In this document: in pieces, positions 26,474-35,372 of the stretch
How the letters are laid out: every line of letters begins with the position of its first letter
Position numbering within the stretch: the stretch's first letter is position 1
Source of the DNA: JAYQKL01 sp965243245
Lineage (GTDB): Bacteria > Pseudomonadota > Alphaproteobacteria > RS24
Direction: 5' to 3'
DNA length: 64,000 nucleotides
NCBI GenBank assembly: GCA_965243245.1
Contig: OZ251536.1
Location: 1,550,001-1,614,000, forward strand
Notes under the pieces: generated by a model
What the model saw: only the letters and a program-made list of their open reading frames with translations
What the model was told of the DNA's origin: nothing
The model's database searches: none
Made by a program: the position numbers and the translations under genes

Positions 26474-27615
26474 GCCTATCTCGTAAGCGTATTTTTCTGG
26501 CTGCTGGTGGCACGGGAGGGCATTTTTTCCCGGCTCTTTCTTTGGCCCGCGCCCTTCAAAAAGAGGGCCATGAAGTCGTCATTATGACAGATAAGAGAGC
26601 GCAAAAATATGGCGCACAACTAAATGGTCTCGACATTAAGCTGACCCATTCCGCAACCATTTTTACAAGGAGTGCTCTAAAACGTATGCTGGCACTTTTG
26701 CTTATTGGTTTTGGTGTTTTGCAGTCTGTGGCTTTTTATTTAAGGAAAAGACCAAATGCGGTTATCGGGTTTGGCGGGTATCCGAGTTTTGTGCCTCTTA
26801 TGGCTGCAAAGCTGATGCTTATCCCGATTGCCATTCATGAACAAAATGCTGTTTTGGGACGCGCCAATAGATTACTCGTCATCATGGGTGCCAAAATTGC
26901 CGCTTCTTATGTTGGCACAAGAGCAATTCCGGCTAATAGAAGAAAACACTTAACCCTTACGGGTAACCCGGTGCGCGAAGAAGTCTTAAAACAAGCCCAA
27001 ACATCATATGTTCCACATTCCCCAACGGGTGATTTCAATTTGCTTGTTTTTGGTGGTAGTCAGGGGGCGTCTGTTTTTAGCGAGATATTGCCAGCGGCAA
27101 TCGCTAAATTACCTTTGGAAAAACGCCGACGTCTTAAACTTGTTCAGCAATGTCGCAAAAGTGAATTGCGCGACACTTTAAAAAAATATCATGAACTGGA
27201 AGTGAATGCTGAATTACGGGATTTCTTTTTTGATATGCCATCGCGGATGGGTGTTGCTCATCTGATTATTGGTCGCTCTGGTGCCTCGACTGTTTCGGAG
27301 CTTGGCGTCATTGGGCGTCCGTCAATTTTAGTGCCATTGCCGAGCTCACTTGACCAAGACCAGCTGCTTAATGCGCTTCAGTTGACCAACCATAAGGCGG
27401 CGGAGTTGATTGAACAGTATTTGGTTACGCCGAATAAGTTTGCATTTTTACTTGAGAAAATGATCGATACGCCAAAAATGCTTGAGACCATGGCGAGTTT
27501 TGCAAAAAAACGCGCCATGCCTGAGGCCACCCGTAATTTGACTGAATTTGCGAAAAAGCTAGCTGGCTGTGATGGCGATGATAGTGATATCCCGCCAAAA
27601 AAGAGAGGGGTGTGA
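26470..27615 (+). CDS. murG: UDP-GlcNAc:lipid I N-acetylglucosaminyltransferase MurG
   Basis: MurG converts lipid I to lipid II at the inner face of the cytoplasmic membrane. The N-terminal GT-B domain has AAGGTGGHFFPALSLA and GFGGYPSFVP with the acceptor-binding IAIHEQNAVLGRANR. The C-terminal UDP-GlcNAc domain has VFGGSQGASVFS, IGRSGASTVSEL and LPSSLDQDQLLNA (the usual AADDHQ region reads SLDQDQ). The last about 15 residues (GDDSDIPPKKRGV) are a charged extension beyond the fold. It overlaps ftsW by 4 bp and directly precedes murC. Confidence 0.95.
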   Translation: MSLSRKRIFLAAGGTGGHFFPALSLARALQKEGHEVVIMTDKRAQKYGAQLNGLDIKLTHSATIFTRSALKRMLALLLIGFGVLQSVAFYLRKRPNAVIGFGGYPSFVPLMAAKLMLIPIAIHEQNAVLGRANRLLVIMGAKIAASYVGTRAIPANRRKHLTLTGNPVREEVLKQAQTSYVPHSPTGDFNLLVFGGSQGASVFSEILPAAIAKLPLEKRRRLKLVQQCRKSELRDTLKKYHELEVNAELRDFFFDMPSRMGVAHLIIGRSGASTVSELGVIGRPSILVPLPSSLDQDQLLNALQLTNHKAAELIEQYLVTPNKFAFLLEKMIDTPKMLETMASFAKKRAMPEATRNLTEFAKKLAGCDGDDSDIPPKKRGV

Positions 27616-27617
27616 TA

Positions 27618-29048
27618 ATGCAGTTTAAGCATGGCATTCCTATTGGCACTCCCGCTTCGATTGGCATTGTTCATTTTGTTGGCATTGGAGGTATTGGCAT
27701 GTCTGGCATTGGCGAGGTCATGCATAATCTTGGATATCATGTGCAAGGTTCTGATTTGTCGGTGAATGCAAATGTTGAACGGTTGCAAAAAATGGGCATT
27801 AAGATTTTTTCCACTCATAAAGCGTCGAACGCCGCCGAGGCTGGTATTGTGGTGATTTCCTCGGCGATAAAAGATGACAATGCTGAAGTGCAAGCGGCGC
27901 GTCAAGTCGGGATTGCTGTGGTACGCCGTGCAGAAATGCTTGCTGAGCTCATGCGTCTTAAATCGACGATTACGATCGCTGGCACGCATGGCAAAACAAC
28001 GACAACTTCATTGGTTGCGACGATATTAGATGCGGCAGGTTTTGACCCGACGGTGATTAATGGCGGCATTATCAATGCCTATGGCACGAATGCACGCCTT
28101 GGTGCGGGTGACTGGATGATTGTTGAAGCAGATGAAAGTGATGGCACTTTTGTGCGGCTTCCCTCAACCTTGGGCGTGATTACCAATATAGACCCTGAGC
28201 ATTTAGATTTTTACGGTGATTTTGACGCTTTGCGTGATGCCTTTTGCAGATATGTTGCGAATATTTCTTTTTACGGTGCGGTGATGATGGGCATTGACCA
28301 TCCACAAGTGCAGGCTTTGATGGGGCATATTCAAGACCGTCACATGGTGAGTTATGGGCTGAGTGCACAGGCAGATATTCGCGCCGTGAATGTACGCTTT
28401 GAGGGCGGTAGCACATTTTTTGATATTGAATTAACCTTGCGCCAAAAAGCTGAAAAAACAATTCATAGAAATTTTATTCTTCCGATGGCAGGTAAACATA
28501 ATCTACAAAATGCACTGGCGGCTATCGGCATTGGTTTGGAGGTCGGCGTTGAGGCGGCAAAAATACGCCGTGCTTTAGCCAAATTCAAAGGCGTTAAACG
28601 CCGCTTCACCCATATAGGTGATTGGCAGGGCGTCAGTATTTATGATGATTATGCACATCATCCAGTAGAAATTACCGCCGTCCTTGAAAGTGCGCGCACG
28701 GCGGCACGTGGTAAGGTGACGGCGATTATTCAACCGCATCGCTATACGCGCTTGCGGGATTTATTCAATGATTTTTGCCGCTGTTTCAATGAAGCCGACA
28801 CGGTTGTCGTGGCACCTGTTTTTGAAGCTGGCGAAAAACCAATTAATGGTTTTAATGCGGCGTCATTGGCACAAGGTATTCGCGCCTCTGGGCATCGTCA
28901 GGTTTTGACCATTGATTCACCAGATGAAATTGTTGGACTAGTTCATGAACAGGCACAAGCGGGGGACATTGTTTTATTCTTGGGGGCGGGTTCCATTGGG
29001 GCTTGGGCGGATGCTTTACCAGAACAATTAAGGGGGGATGTTTCATGA
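27618..29048 (+). CDS. murC: UDP-N-acetylmuramate:L-alanine ligase MurC
   Basis: MurC adds the first residue, L-alanine, to UDP-MurNAc. Signatures are VHFVGIGGIGMSGIGEV in the UDP-binding domain, the ATP loop IAGTHGKTTTTSLVA, VEADESDGTF, NIDPEHLDFYGDF and the C-terminal YDDYAHHPVEI and IQPHRYTRLRDL. ATG 27618 sits 7 bp after AGAGAGGGG; an in-frame GTG at 27612, overlapping the murG stop, is an alternative. It ends in an ATGA overlap with murB. Length (about 476) is usual. Confidence 0.95.
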   Translation: MQFKHGIPIGTPASIGIVHFVGIGGIGMSGIGEVMHNLGYHVQGSDLSVNANVERLQKMGIKIFSTHKASNAAEAGIVVISSAIKDDNAEVQAARQVGIAVVRRAEMLAELMRLKSTITIAGTHGKTTTTSLVATILDAAGFDPTVINGGIINAYGTNARLGAGDWMIVEADESDGTFVRLPSTLGVITNIDPEHLDFYGDFDALRDAFCRYVANISFYGAVMMGIDHPQVQALMGHIQDRHMVSYGLSAQADIRAVNVRFEGGSTFFDIELTLRQKAEKTIHRNFILPMAGKHNLQNALAAIGIGLEVGVEAAKIRRALAKFKGVKRRFTHIGDWQGVSIYDDYAHHPVEITAVLESARTAARGKVTAIIQPHRYTRLRDLFNDFCRCFNEADTVVVAPVFEAGEKPINGFNAASLAQGIRASGHRQVLTIDSPDEIVGLVHEQAQAGDIVLFLGAGSIGAWADALPEQLRGDVS

Positions 29049-29992
29049 CAGGTGAACAAAACCTCCATGAGCTTATGCCAGATTTGCGCGGCAAGTTAAG
29101 AGACGAGGTATCATTGTCTGATGTGACATGGTTTCGGGTTGGGGGGGCGGCGCGTTATTTTTTCTCTCCGGCTGACCAAGATGATCTGGTTTATTTTCTC
29201 AACCGCTGCCCGCCCAATATAGAGACCACTGTTCTTGGGGCGGGCTCGAATGTATTGGTGCGTGATGGCGGGATTGATGGTGTGGTCATTAAGCTGGGTA
29301 AAGCGTTTGCGGGCATTTCGGTTGATGAGCAAAACCGCCTATCTGTTGGGGCGGCGGCTTTAGATGTAAATGTGGCGCGGGTTGCGGCAAAACAAAAACT
29401 CTCTGGGGTTGAGTTCTATGCTGGAATTCCGGGCTCTATTGGCGGCGCGTTGCAGATGAATGCAGGTGCTTATGGTGGTGAAACGGCAGATTGCTTCCTT
29501 TTGGCACAAGGGGTTGACCATAAGGGCAGGCTTCATCATTTCACCAAAGATGATATGGGCTTTGCGTATCGGCGTAATAATGTGGCAAAGGAAATTATAT
29601 TCTTATCTGCAATCTATCAGTTGAGGGCGGGGGAATCATCAGAGATTGAGCAAAAAATGACGGCCATTACGCGGGCGCGTGAAGGGTCACAGCCAATTCG
29701 TTCACGCACAGGCGGTAGTACTTTTCGCAATCCGGGGGGGGCGCACGCGGACGCTCCAAAAGCTTGGAAATTGATTGCGGCGGCGGGGTGTCGGGGCTTG
29801 CGCGAAGGTGATGCGCAAGTGTCAGAGCAGCATTGCAATTTTCTTATCAATCATGGCGCGGCGAGCGCGACGGATTTAGAAACCCTTGGCGAAACAATCC
29901 GCCAACGCGTGCGGGTGCAAGCCGGAATTGATTTGCATTGGGAAATCAAGCGTCTTGGACAATTGGGGCAAGCCATGGAGAAACAGCTATGA
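29045..29992 (+). CDS. murB: UDP-N-acetylenolpyruvoylglucosamine reductase MurB
   Basis: MurB is the FAD- and NADPH-dependent enzyme that forms UDP-MurNAc. Key segments are TWFRVGGAARYFF, the FAD loop VLGAGSNVLVRDGG, GIPGSIGGALQMNAGAYGGE, FAYRRNN, and RTGGSTFRNPGG with the catalytic Ser, ending with QVSEQHCNFLINHGAAS. ATG 29045 is set by the ATGA overlap with murC; earlier in-frame codons lie within murC. It is a type I (short-loop) MurB of 315 residues. Two G runs (G7 at 29141, G8 at 29734) fall in conserved glycine codons. Confidence 0.95.
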   Translation: MTGEQNLHELMPDLRGKLRDEVSLSDVTWFRVGGAARYFFSPADQDDLVYFLNRCPPNIETTVLGAGSNVLVRDGGIDGVVIKLGKAFAGISVDEQNRLSVGAAALDVNVARVAAKQKLSGVEFYAGIPGSIGGALQMNAGAYGGETADCFLLAQGVDHKGRLHHFTKDDMGFAYRRNNVAKEIIFLSAIYQLRAGESSEIEQKMTAITRAREGSQPIRSRTGGSTFRNPGGAHADAPKAWKLIAAAGCRGLREGDAQVSEQHCNFLINHGAASATDLETLGETIRQRVRVQAGIDLHWEIKRLGQLGQAMEKQL

Positions 29993-30930
29993 GCAAAACC
30001 AAGCACATTAAGCCCAAGCACATTAAGCCCAAGCACATTGCAGTTTTAATGGGCGGTTGGTCCGTTGAGCGCGAGATTAGTCTGCAATCTGGTAAAAACT
30101 GTGCGCAGGCGTTGCAACGGGCGGGCTTTAGCGTGACGGAAGTTGATGCTGGACATGATCTTGGTGCTGTTTTGAAAAATATTGCGCCAGATATTGTGTT
30201 TAATGCCTTGCATGGTGTTGGCGGCGAGGATGGCACGGTTCAAGGTTTGTTGGAAATTCTTCAATTGGCTTACACACATTCGGGTGTGTTGGCATCGGCC
30301 CTAGCGATGGACAAGATCAAGGCTAAAATTATCTTTGCCAAAAATGACTTGCCCGTTGCCACAGATTGCGTGCTGAGTAGGGCGGATTATTCTGAGCATC
30401 CTTTGGCACGCCCTTATGTGATAAAGCCGATAAATGAGGGGTCGAGTTTTGGTGTCTCGATGGTTGGCGAGAATGATGCTGTGCCCGCCAATTTGAGCGT
30501 AAGCGGCTGGGCTTTTGAGGGCGATGTGATGGCCGAGTCCTATGTGCCGGGGCGCGAGTTCACCTGTGCGGTGATGGGCCATACCCCATTGGAGGTGATG
30601 GAAATCAAACCAGCTAAGGGGTTTTATGATTTTACTGCCAAATATACTGAGGGCGGTTCGGTTCATATTGTTCCGGCATCAATAGAGCACGCGTTACGCA
30701 AGCAGATTCAGGAAATGAGTGTGAAAGCGCACGACATTCTTGGTTGCCGCGGGATTACGCGCACTGATTTCAGATATGATGAAAACGCCATGGGGCTGGT
30801 TCTTTTAGAGCTGAACACACAGCCCGGCATGACCAATCTTTCTTTGGTTCCTGAAATGGCGGCCTATCAGGGGATCTCCTATGAGGCACTGGTGACGTGG
30901 ATGGTGGAGGATGCATCATGTCAACGCTGA
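29989..30930 (+). CDS. ddl: D-alanine:D-alanine ligase
   Basis: Ddl is an ATP-grasp enzyme that makes D-Ala-D-Ala for MurF. The core shows AVLMGGWSVEREISLQSG, FNALHGVGGEDGTVQG, YTHSGVLASALAMDK, VIKPINEGSSFGVSMV, and C-terminal GCRGITRTDFRYDE and ELNTQPGMT. The first dozen residues are a repeat-derived extension (KHIKP units) ahead of the usual start of the fold. ATG 29989 overlaps the murB stop (ATGA). The stop lies 13 bp inside ftsQ. The length of 313 is normal. Confidence 0.95.
   Translation: MSKTKHIKPKHIKPKHIAVLMGGWSVEREISLQSGKNCAQALQRAGFSVTEVDAGHDLGAVLKNIAPDIVFNALHGVGGEDGTVQGLLEILQLAYTHSGVLASALAMDKIKAKIIFAKNDLPVATDCVLSRADYSEHPLARPYVIKPINEGSSFGVSMVGENDAVPANLSVSGWAFEGDVMAESYVPGREFTCAVMGHTPLEVMEIKPAKGFYDFTAKYTEGGSVHIVPASIEHALRKQIQEMSVKAHDILGCRGITRTDFRYDENAMGLVLLELNTQPGMTNLSLVPEMAAYQGISYEALVTWMVEDASCQR
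30001..30040. repeat. 15-bp tandem repeat in the ddl 5' end
   Basis: Two full copies and a partial third of AAGCACATTAAGCCC start four codons after the ddl ATG and encode a basic KHIKP/KHIKP/KHI leader joined straight to the first beta strand of Ddl. The unit is in frame. Confidence 0.9.
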
Positions 30931-31820
30931 AACAATATGGCTTATCTCTTTTGGCGACACCTTTAAATTTGCTGGCTGTTTTTATCCGCATGCTTTGGTC
31001 TAAATCAGTTGGGCGCAGGTTCTTCGGTTTGGTTATTCTGGCGGCGGGTATTGGGATTGCTCTTGGGGGGTTTTGGATACCTGAAAACTTGGCGCAAATA
31101 CGCGACAAGATAGTAGAAAAAACCCATACTGAAATCGCTGGTCTTGGATTGTCTTTACAAGAAGTTACCGTCAGTGGACGCCATTACACCCGCCAAGCAG
31201 ATTTAATTGCCGCTTTTGATGCCCCGCTTGGAACGCCTATTTTTAAAGTAAATGTTGCCCATGCGCAAAAAAAGCTTGAAACACTTCCATGGGTTTACGC
31301 GGTAACGATTAGTCGTATCCTGCCAAGTAAATTCCATATTGAAATAGTCGAACGCCAGCCCTTTGCAAGATGGCGTCTTAAGGATGGGGTTTTTCTAATC
31401 GATCGCGCGGGCATGGTTATTACCAATATAGGGCTAAACAGCTTTTCTCATCTGCCGATTGTGCAGGGTAAAAACAGCCATCTCCATGTTGCGGCTTTTA
31501 TAGATATGTTGAAAGCTTATCCTGTTCTTTATAAGCGGATGGCTGGCGCAGAACGCTTAGGCGATCGGCGTTGGACAATTTTCTTAAACCATGGCGGGGC
31601 GGTGCATTTGCCTGCCAAAAATGTAACAAAGGCGCTGGAACTCTTAATGGAGATGGAGCGCGACAAAAATATTTTGGCGGTGCAAGGGCAAGCCATTGAT
31701 TTGCGCATAGAAGGACGCCTTTTATTACGGGCGGTGCCGGGCTCTTCTATATCTGAACAAAGGGGCAATATATCTGAACAAAAAGACACTATATCTGAAC
31801 AAAAAGGTAAGGCGATATGA
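30918..31820 (+). CDS. ftsQ: Cell division protein FtsQ
   Basis: FtsQ is a bitopic division protein whose periplasmic POTRA and beta domains bind FtsL/FtsB and recruit later factors. A transmembrane helix (FFGLVILAAGIGIALGGFW, near residues 36-54) precedes the POTRA domain with LSLQEVTVSGRHYTRQADL and the beta domain with LPWVYAVTISRILPSKFHIE and ERQPFARWRL. The C terminus has three 7-residue ISEQ units from a 21-bp repeat. ATG 30918 is inside ddl (13-bp overlap) and yields the standard cytoplasmic tail. It overlaps ftsA by 4 bp. Confidence 0.92.
   Translation: MSTLKQYGLSLLATPLNLLAVFIRMLWSKSVGRRFFGLVILAAGIGIALGGFWIPENLAQIRDKIVEKTHTEIAGLGLSLQEVTVSGRHYTRQADLIAAFDAPLGTPIFKVNVAHAQKKLETLPWVYAVTISRILPSKFHIEIVERQPFARWRLKDGVFLIDRAGMVITNIGLNSFSHLPIVQGKNSHLHVAAFIDMLKAYPVLYKRMAGAERLGDRRWTIFLNHGGAVHLPAKNVTKALELLMEMERDKNILAVQGQAIDLRIEGRLLLRAVPGSSISEQRGNISEQKDTISEQKGKAI
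31749..31811. repeat. 21-bp tandem repeat in the ftsQ 3' end
   Basis: Three units starting ATATCTGAACAAA (31749, 31770, 31791) differ only in their last eight or so bases and encode ISEQRGN, ISEQKDT and ISEQKGK. They form a hydrophilic tail immediately before the stop, after the last structured residues of FtsQ. Confidence 0.9.
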
Positions 31821-33118
31821 ACCGTCCTTTAAATTATCAGCAGTTTAGCACCCGCTTAGCCAAGCCTGACACAGTCGCTGTGTTGGATATCGGCACCAGC
31901 AAGATTGCCTGTTTTGTGGCGCAACAAGTTGAGGCGCGTGACAATATGCTGATGCATATTAAGGGTGTTGGCTATTGCGCTTCTAAAGGCATTCGGGCGG
32001 GCATGGTTGTTGACATGGAGGCGGCTGAGAACAGTATTCGAGCGGCGGTCAAGGCGGCTGAACGCATGGCTGAAACAACGGTTGAAAGTGTCATTGTTGG
32101 GATGTCTTCACCCGAGTTGCGAAGCCTTACTTATAATGTAACAGAACCGCTTCACGGGCATGGGGTTGATGATGATATTCTGACGGCCGCTTTGCAACAG
32201 GCACATGATAAAGGCGTGTCGGATGATGTGGAACTTTTGCATGCGATTCCGGTCTCTTATAAAATTGATAACGGCTCCAATGTGCAAGATCCGCGTGGGA
32301 TGCATGGTGAAGTGTTGAAAATCACGACCCATGTGATGACAGCGCCGGTTACGCCTGTGCGCAATCTTCTGCTTTGCATTGAAAAATGCCATCTAAATGT
32401 TGACCGTCTTATGGCGACCCCTTATGCGAGTGCCTTGTCTTGTTTGGTTGAGGATGAAGCTGATTTGGGTGTGACTGTTATAGATATGGGCGCGGGCACA
32501 ACCAGCTATACGGTGTTTTTTGAAGGCGTGCCGATAAACGCAGCGGTTTTGCCTATAGGCGGTCATAAAATCACCACTGATATTGCGCAAATATTCAATA
32601 TACCCGTTGAGCAAGCCGAGCGGGTGAAGCTTTTGCAGGGAAGTGCTTGGGCGGCGCCGAGTGCCTTAAATGAAAGTTTTGACATTGTGCCATTTGGGGA
32701 AACCTCAGATTATGCGGCACAGAGTATTGACCGTGCCCATTTAACGCGTGTTATTCGCCCGCGGGTTGAGGAAATTTTTGAAATGGTTCGCCAAAGCCTT
32801 GAAAACTCTGTTTTGAAACAGTTGGCAGGGCGGCGTGCTGTGTTAACGGGGGGCGGCGCTAATCTTTCGGGGATTGAGGATTTGGCTGCTCAAATTTTAG
32901 AAAAGCAGATTCGTAAAGGCAAGCCGCTACGCTTATCTGGTTTGCCTGAGGCAATGTCAGGTTCGGCTTTTTCAGTGTCTGCTGGCTTGGTGACATATGC
33001 CTATAAGCGATTAAATGATTACTTATTTGTGCCCCCTCCTGCGGCAGATGGTTGGGCGGCTTTGGGAATGATTGGGCAATGGCTTAAATGGCCCAAATGG
33101 CTCAAGAGGAATTTTTAA
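31817..33118 (+). CDS. ftsA: Cell division protein FtsA
   Basis: FtsA is the actin-like ATPase that tethers FtsZ to the membrane. The nucleotide-binding and 1C domain elements are AVLDIGTSKIACFVA, MSSPELRSLTYN, the phosphate-2 region TVIDMGAGTTSYTVF, and the adenosine region RAVLTGGGANLSGIE. The C terminus ends with an amphipathic, membrane-targeting-like stretch built of three WLK/WPK/WLK units (33080-33106) followed by RNF, so here the repeat coincides with the functional membrane anchor. It overlaps ftsQ by 4 bp. Length of 433 is standard. Confidence 0.95.
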   Translation: MNRPLNYQQFSTRLAKPDTVAVLDIGTSKIACFVAQQVEARDNMLMHIKGVGYCASKGIRAGMVVDMEAAENSIRAAVKAAERMAETTVESVIVGMSSPELRSLTYNVTEPLHGHGVDDDILTAALQQAHDKGVSDDVELLHAIPVSYKIDNGSNVQDPRGMHGEVLKITTHVMTAPVTPVRNLLLCIEKCHLNVDRLMATPYASALSCLVEDEADLGVTVIDMGAGTTSYTVFFEGVPINAAVLPIGGHKITTDIAQIFNIPVEQAERVKLLQGSAWAAPSALNESFDIVPFGETSDYAAQSIDRAHLTRVIRPRVEEIFEMVRQSLENSVLKQLAGRRAVLTGGGANLSGIEDLAAQILEKQIRKGKPLRLSGLPEAMSGSAFSVSAGLVTYAYKRLNDYLFVPPPAADGWAALGMIGQWLKWPKWLKRNF

Positions 33119-33316
33119 AAGATGACGGGAGATTTAAGACAAAATTCAAATTTCCCGACAGAATATGCCTTATTCAAAGGGCATATTCAAATTGGGCAGA
33201 TGTGCCCGTTTAGATTGCTGGCTATTATGGAGCAAGTTTTTCATTGTGAAAAACAAGGTAGCCAGCATTTAGCTCACATAGCCTTGGGGCTAGAAATTGA
33301 GTGAAAGGAAAAAGAT
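33119..33316 (+). promoter_or_regulatory. ftsA-ftsZ spacer with two hairpins and a possible 60-codon ORF
   Basis: This 198-bp spacer is by far the largest gap inside an otherwise overlapping operon. It contains a 9-bp stem AATATGCCT (33162-33170) with GGGCATATT (33179-33187) around an 8-nt loop, and a second hairpin GGGCA-GATG-TGCCC (33194-33207). An ATG at 33122 opens a 60-codon frame to 33304 with no recognisable family. The ftsZ ribosome-binding site GAAAGGAAAAAG follows. The spacer may house an ftsZ promoter or a leader controlling ftsZ; this is inference. Confidence 0.4.
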
Positions 33317-35179
33317 ATGACTATCCAATTAAGTGTTCCCCCAAAACGGGAACTGAAACCTCGTATAACGGTTATTGGTGTTGGTGGTGCGGGGGGCAAT
33401 ACGGTTAATAATATGATTAAAGCAGGGCTTAACGGCGTTGATTTTGTTGTTGCTAATACAGATGCGCAAGCTTTGACGCAAAGCCATGCAGAGCGGCGTA
33501 TTCAAATGGGCGCGCAATTAACCGAAGGGTTAGGCGCGGGCTCTAACCCAGAAATCGGCCGTGATGCGGCTGCAGAGGCAATGGCTGACATTATGGACCA
33601 AATACAAGGCTCACATATGGTGTTTGTGACGGCTGGCATGGGCGGCGGTACCGGGACAGGTGCGGTGCCGGTGATTGCGCGCGCCTGCCGCGATGAAGGT
33701 ATTTTGACAGTTGGGGTTGTCACCAAGCCGTTTGATTTTGAGGGGCCAAAACGCATGCGCTCTGCTGAGATTGGCATTGCTGAATTGGAGGCGGATGTTG
33801 ATACGCTGATTATCATTCCGAATCAGAATTTATTCCGTGTTGTCACTGAGCGAACAGGTTTTGTTGAGGTTTTTGCTATTGCCGATGAAGTTCTTCATTC
33901 GGGTGTTGCGAGTGTCACTGATTTGATAACTAAACCGGGTTTAATTAATCTTGATTTTGCTGATGTGAAAATGGCCATGAATGAAATGGGTAAAGCGATG
34001 ATGGGCACAGGAGAAGCCAAGGGCGCAACCCGTGCGCTTGATGCGGCCGAGGCGGCGATTGCTAATCCATTGCTTGAGCATGACTCGATGCAAGGTGCGA
34101 CGGGTGTGCTTATTAACATCACGGGCGCTAATGACATGGCCTTATATGAGGTGGAGGAAGCGGTAAAGCGCATTACGCAAGAGGTGTCTGGCGATGCCAA
34201 TATCACTTTCGGCGCGATTCACGATGAGGCGTTGGAAGGGTCTATGCGCGTGTCTGTGGTTGCGACGGGTATTGATACGAAAGCCCAAGCGGCGTTACCT
34301 GATGAGGGGGCGCGTGTGGTATCACTTAATCGTGGGTCTGTGGGGTCTGGGGGGTCTGGGCTGATGGCTCAGCGACCATCTGAGGCAGCACTGCCACAAT
34401 CTGAGTTTGGGGCGGGGGAAGAAGAAAGCCTCTTCACAGGTCCTAATGATATGAGGGGGCAGGGGTCTGCTTCATTGGTATCTGAAGAAGATGTTGGCGA
34501 AGATATGGACGCGGCAAAATTGCCGCGTTTTTTGGAACCCCCGACTATGGCGCCGCGCAAAAAGACGGTGAGAAAACTTAAAGAATTTTTTTTAAACAGA
34601 GTTTTGAGCTGGCGCAAGTCAAAAGTTGAAGTTGAACCTCAATCTCAAGAGCAAACTGAAACTCAAGCCCCCCCGCCAGAGCAAACGAGCGCATTTGATA
34701 TACCAAAAATGCAACCAGAGCCTGCCGTAGAGCGTGTTGCCGTAAAAACAGCTACGCATACTGAGGATAAGGCTTTGGCAAGGGCAACAAACCGGGGTGC
34801 GCTGGAGCCGCTTACGTTGGATGAGCTAGAAACTATCCCTGAACAAGAAGCTGTTCAAACGGTGGCTGAAACGGTGACATCAGAGGTTGAGGGCGCGGGA
34901 ACGAGCGCGAGGGAGGTGTCTCAAAAGGCTGAAATGGAGCCCGATATTGCCGATATTGTTGATGCTGTTGAAAAAACGACTTCGCCAAGCGCATCCAAAA
35001 CACAGATGAAGACTGGCTTTGTTGAGGCGCAAGCGGTTGCGCCAGCTACGGTGGAGGTCAAAGATGAAAGAGTTGCCCTCTCACGGCCTGTTCAAAAAAC
35101 CGTTCAAACAACAATGTCCACGAGTGCCTTTGATGATGCACAACTCGACATTCCTGCCTTTTTGAGACGTAGCGAATAA
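33317..35179 (+). CDS. ftsZ: Cell division GTPase FtsZ
   Basis: FtsZ is the tubulin homologue that forms the division ring. The GTPase core spans residues 1-320 with IGVGGAGGNTVNNM, the tubulin signature GMGGGTGTGAVPVIA, RGAT-like GATRALDA, and the T7-loop NLDFADVKMAM. A long acidic, low-complexity linker of some 270 residues follows, and the protein closes with the conserved C-terminal peptide DIPAFLRRSE that binds FtsA and other partners. Total length of 620 is at the long end but usual for alphaproteobacteria. A spacer with hairpins lies upstream and a terminator-like stem downstream. Confidence 0.97.
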   Translation: MTIQLSVPPKRELKPRITVIGVGGAGGNTVNNMIKAGLNGVDFVVANTDAQALTQSHAERRIQMGAQLTEGLGAGSNPEIGRDAAAEAMADIMDQIQGSHMVFVTAGMGGGTGTGAVPVIARACRDEGILTVGVVTKPFDFEGPKRMRSAEIGIAELEADVDTLIIIPNQNLFRVVTERTGFVEVFAIADEVLHSGVASVTDLITKPGLINLDFADVKMAMNEMGKAMMGTGEAKGATRALDAAEAAIANPLLEHDSMQGATGVLINITGANDMALYEVEEAVKRITQEVSGDANITFGAIHDEALEGSMRVSVVATGIDTKAQAALPDEGARVVSLNRGSVGSGGSGLMAQRPSEAALPQSEFGAGEEESLFTGPNDMRGQGSASLVSEEDVGEDMDAAKLPRFLEPPTMAPRKKTVRKLKEFFLNRVLSWRKSKVEVEPQSQEQTETQAPPPEQTSAFDIPKMQPEPAVERVAVKTATHTEDKALARATNRGALEPLTLDELETIPEQEAVQTVAETVTSEVEGAGTSAREVSQKAEMEPDIADIVDAVEKTTSPSASKTQMKTGFVEAQAVAPATVEVKDERVALSRPVQKTVQTTMSTSAFDDAQLDIPAFLRRSE

Positions 35180-35200
35180 GGCATGTATTAAGATATATAC

Positions 35201-35245
35201 GAGGTGATATGCTTGCTTTGATCCAGCCGCGCTATCACCTCTTTA
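35201..35245 (+). terminator. Possible terminator after ftsZ
   Basis: GAGGTGATA (35201-35209) pairs perfectly with TATCACCTC (35233-35241) around a 23-nt loop, followed by a short TTT run. It comes 21 bp after ftsZ. The loop is long and the T run short, so termination may be partial. A second small stem (AATCAA/TTGATT) lies just downstream before the lpxC gene. Confidence 0.5.
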
Positions 35246-35372
35246 ATCAATCTTTAATTGATTAAAAAAGCTGTAATTTGCGTAATAAAAAGTAACAAAG
35301 TGTTATTTGTCGTGCTAGCTCTGCTCCCCTAGAACAGGCTGATATTAGTTTATACTTAAAAGCTTGGAACAG

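Noticed and set aside
33122..33304. 60-codon ORF between ftsA and ftsZ as a real gene
   Set aside because: No recognisable family, weak initiation signal and overlap with hairpins. Kept as a finding rather than listed as a gene.
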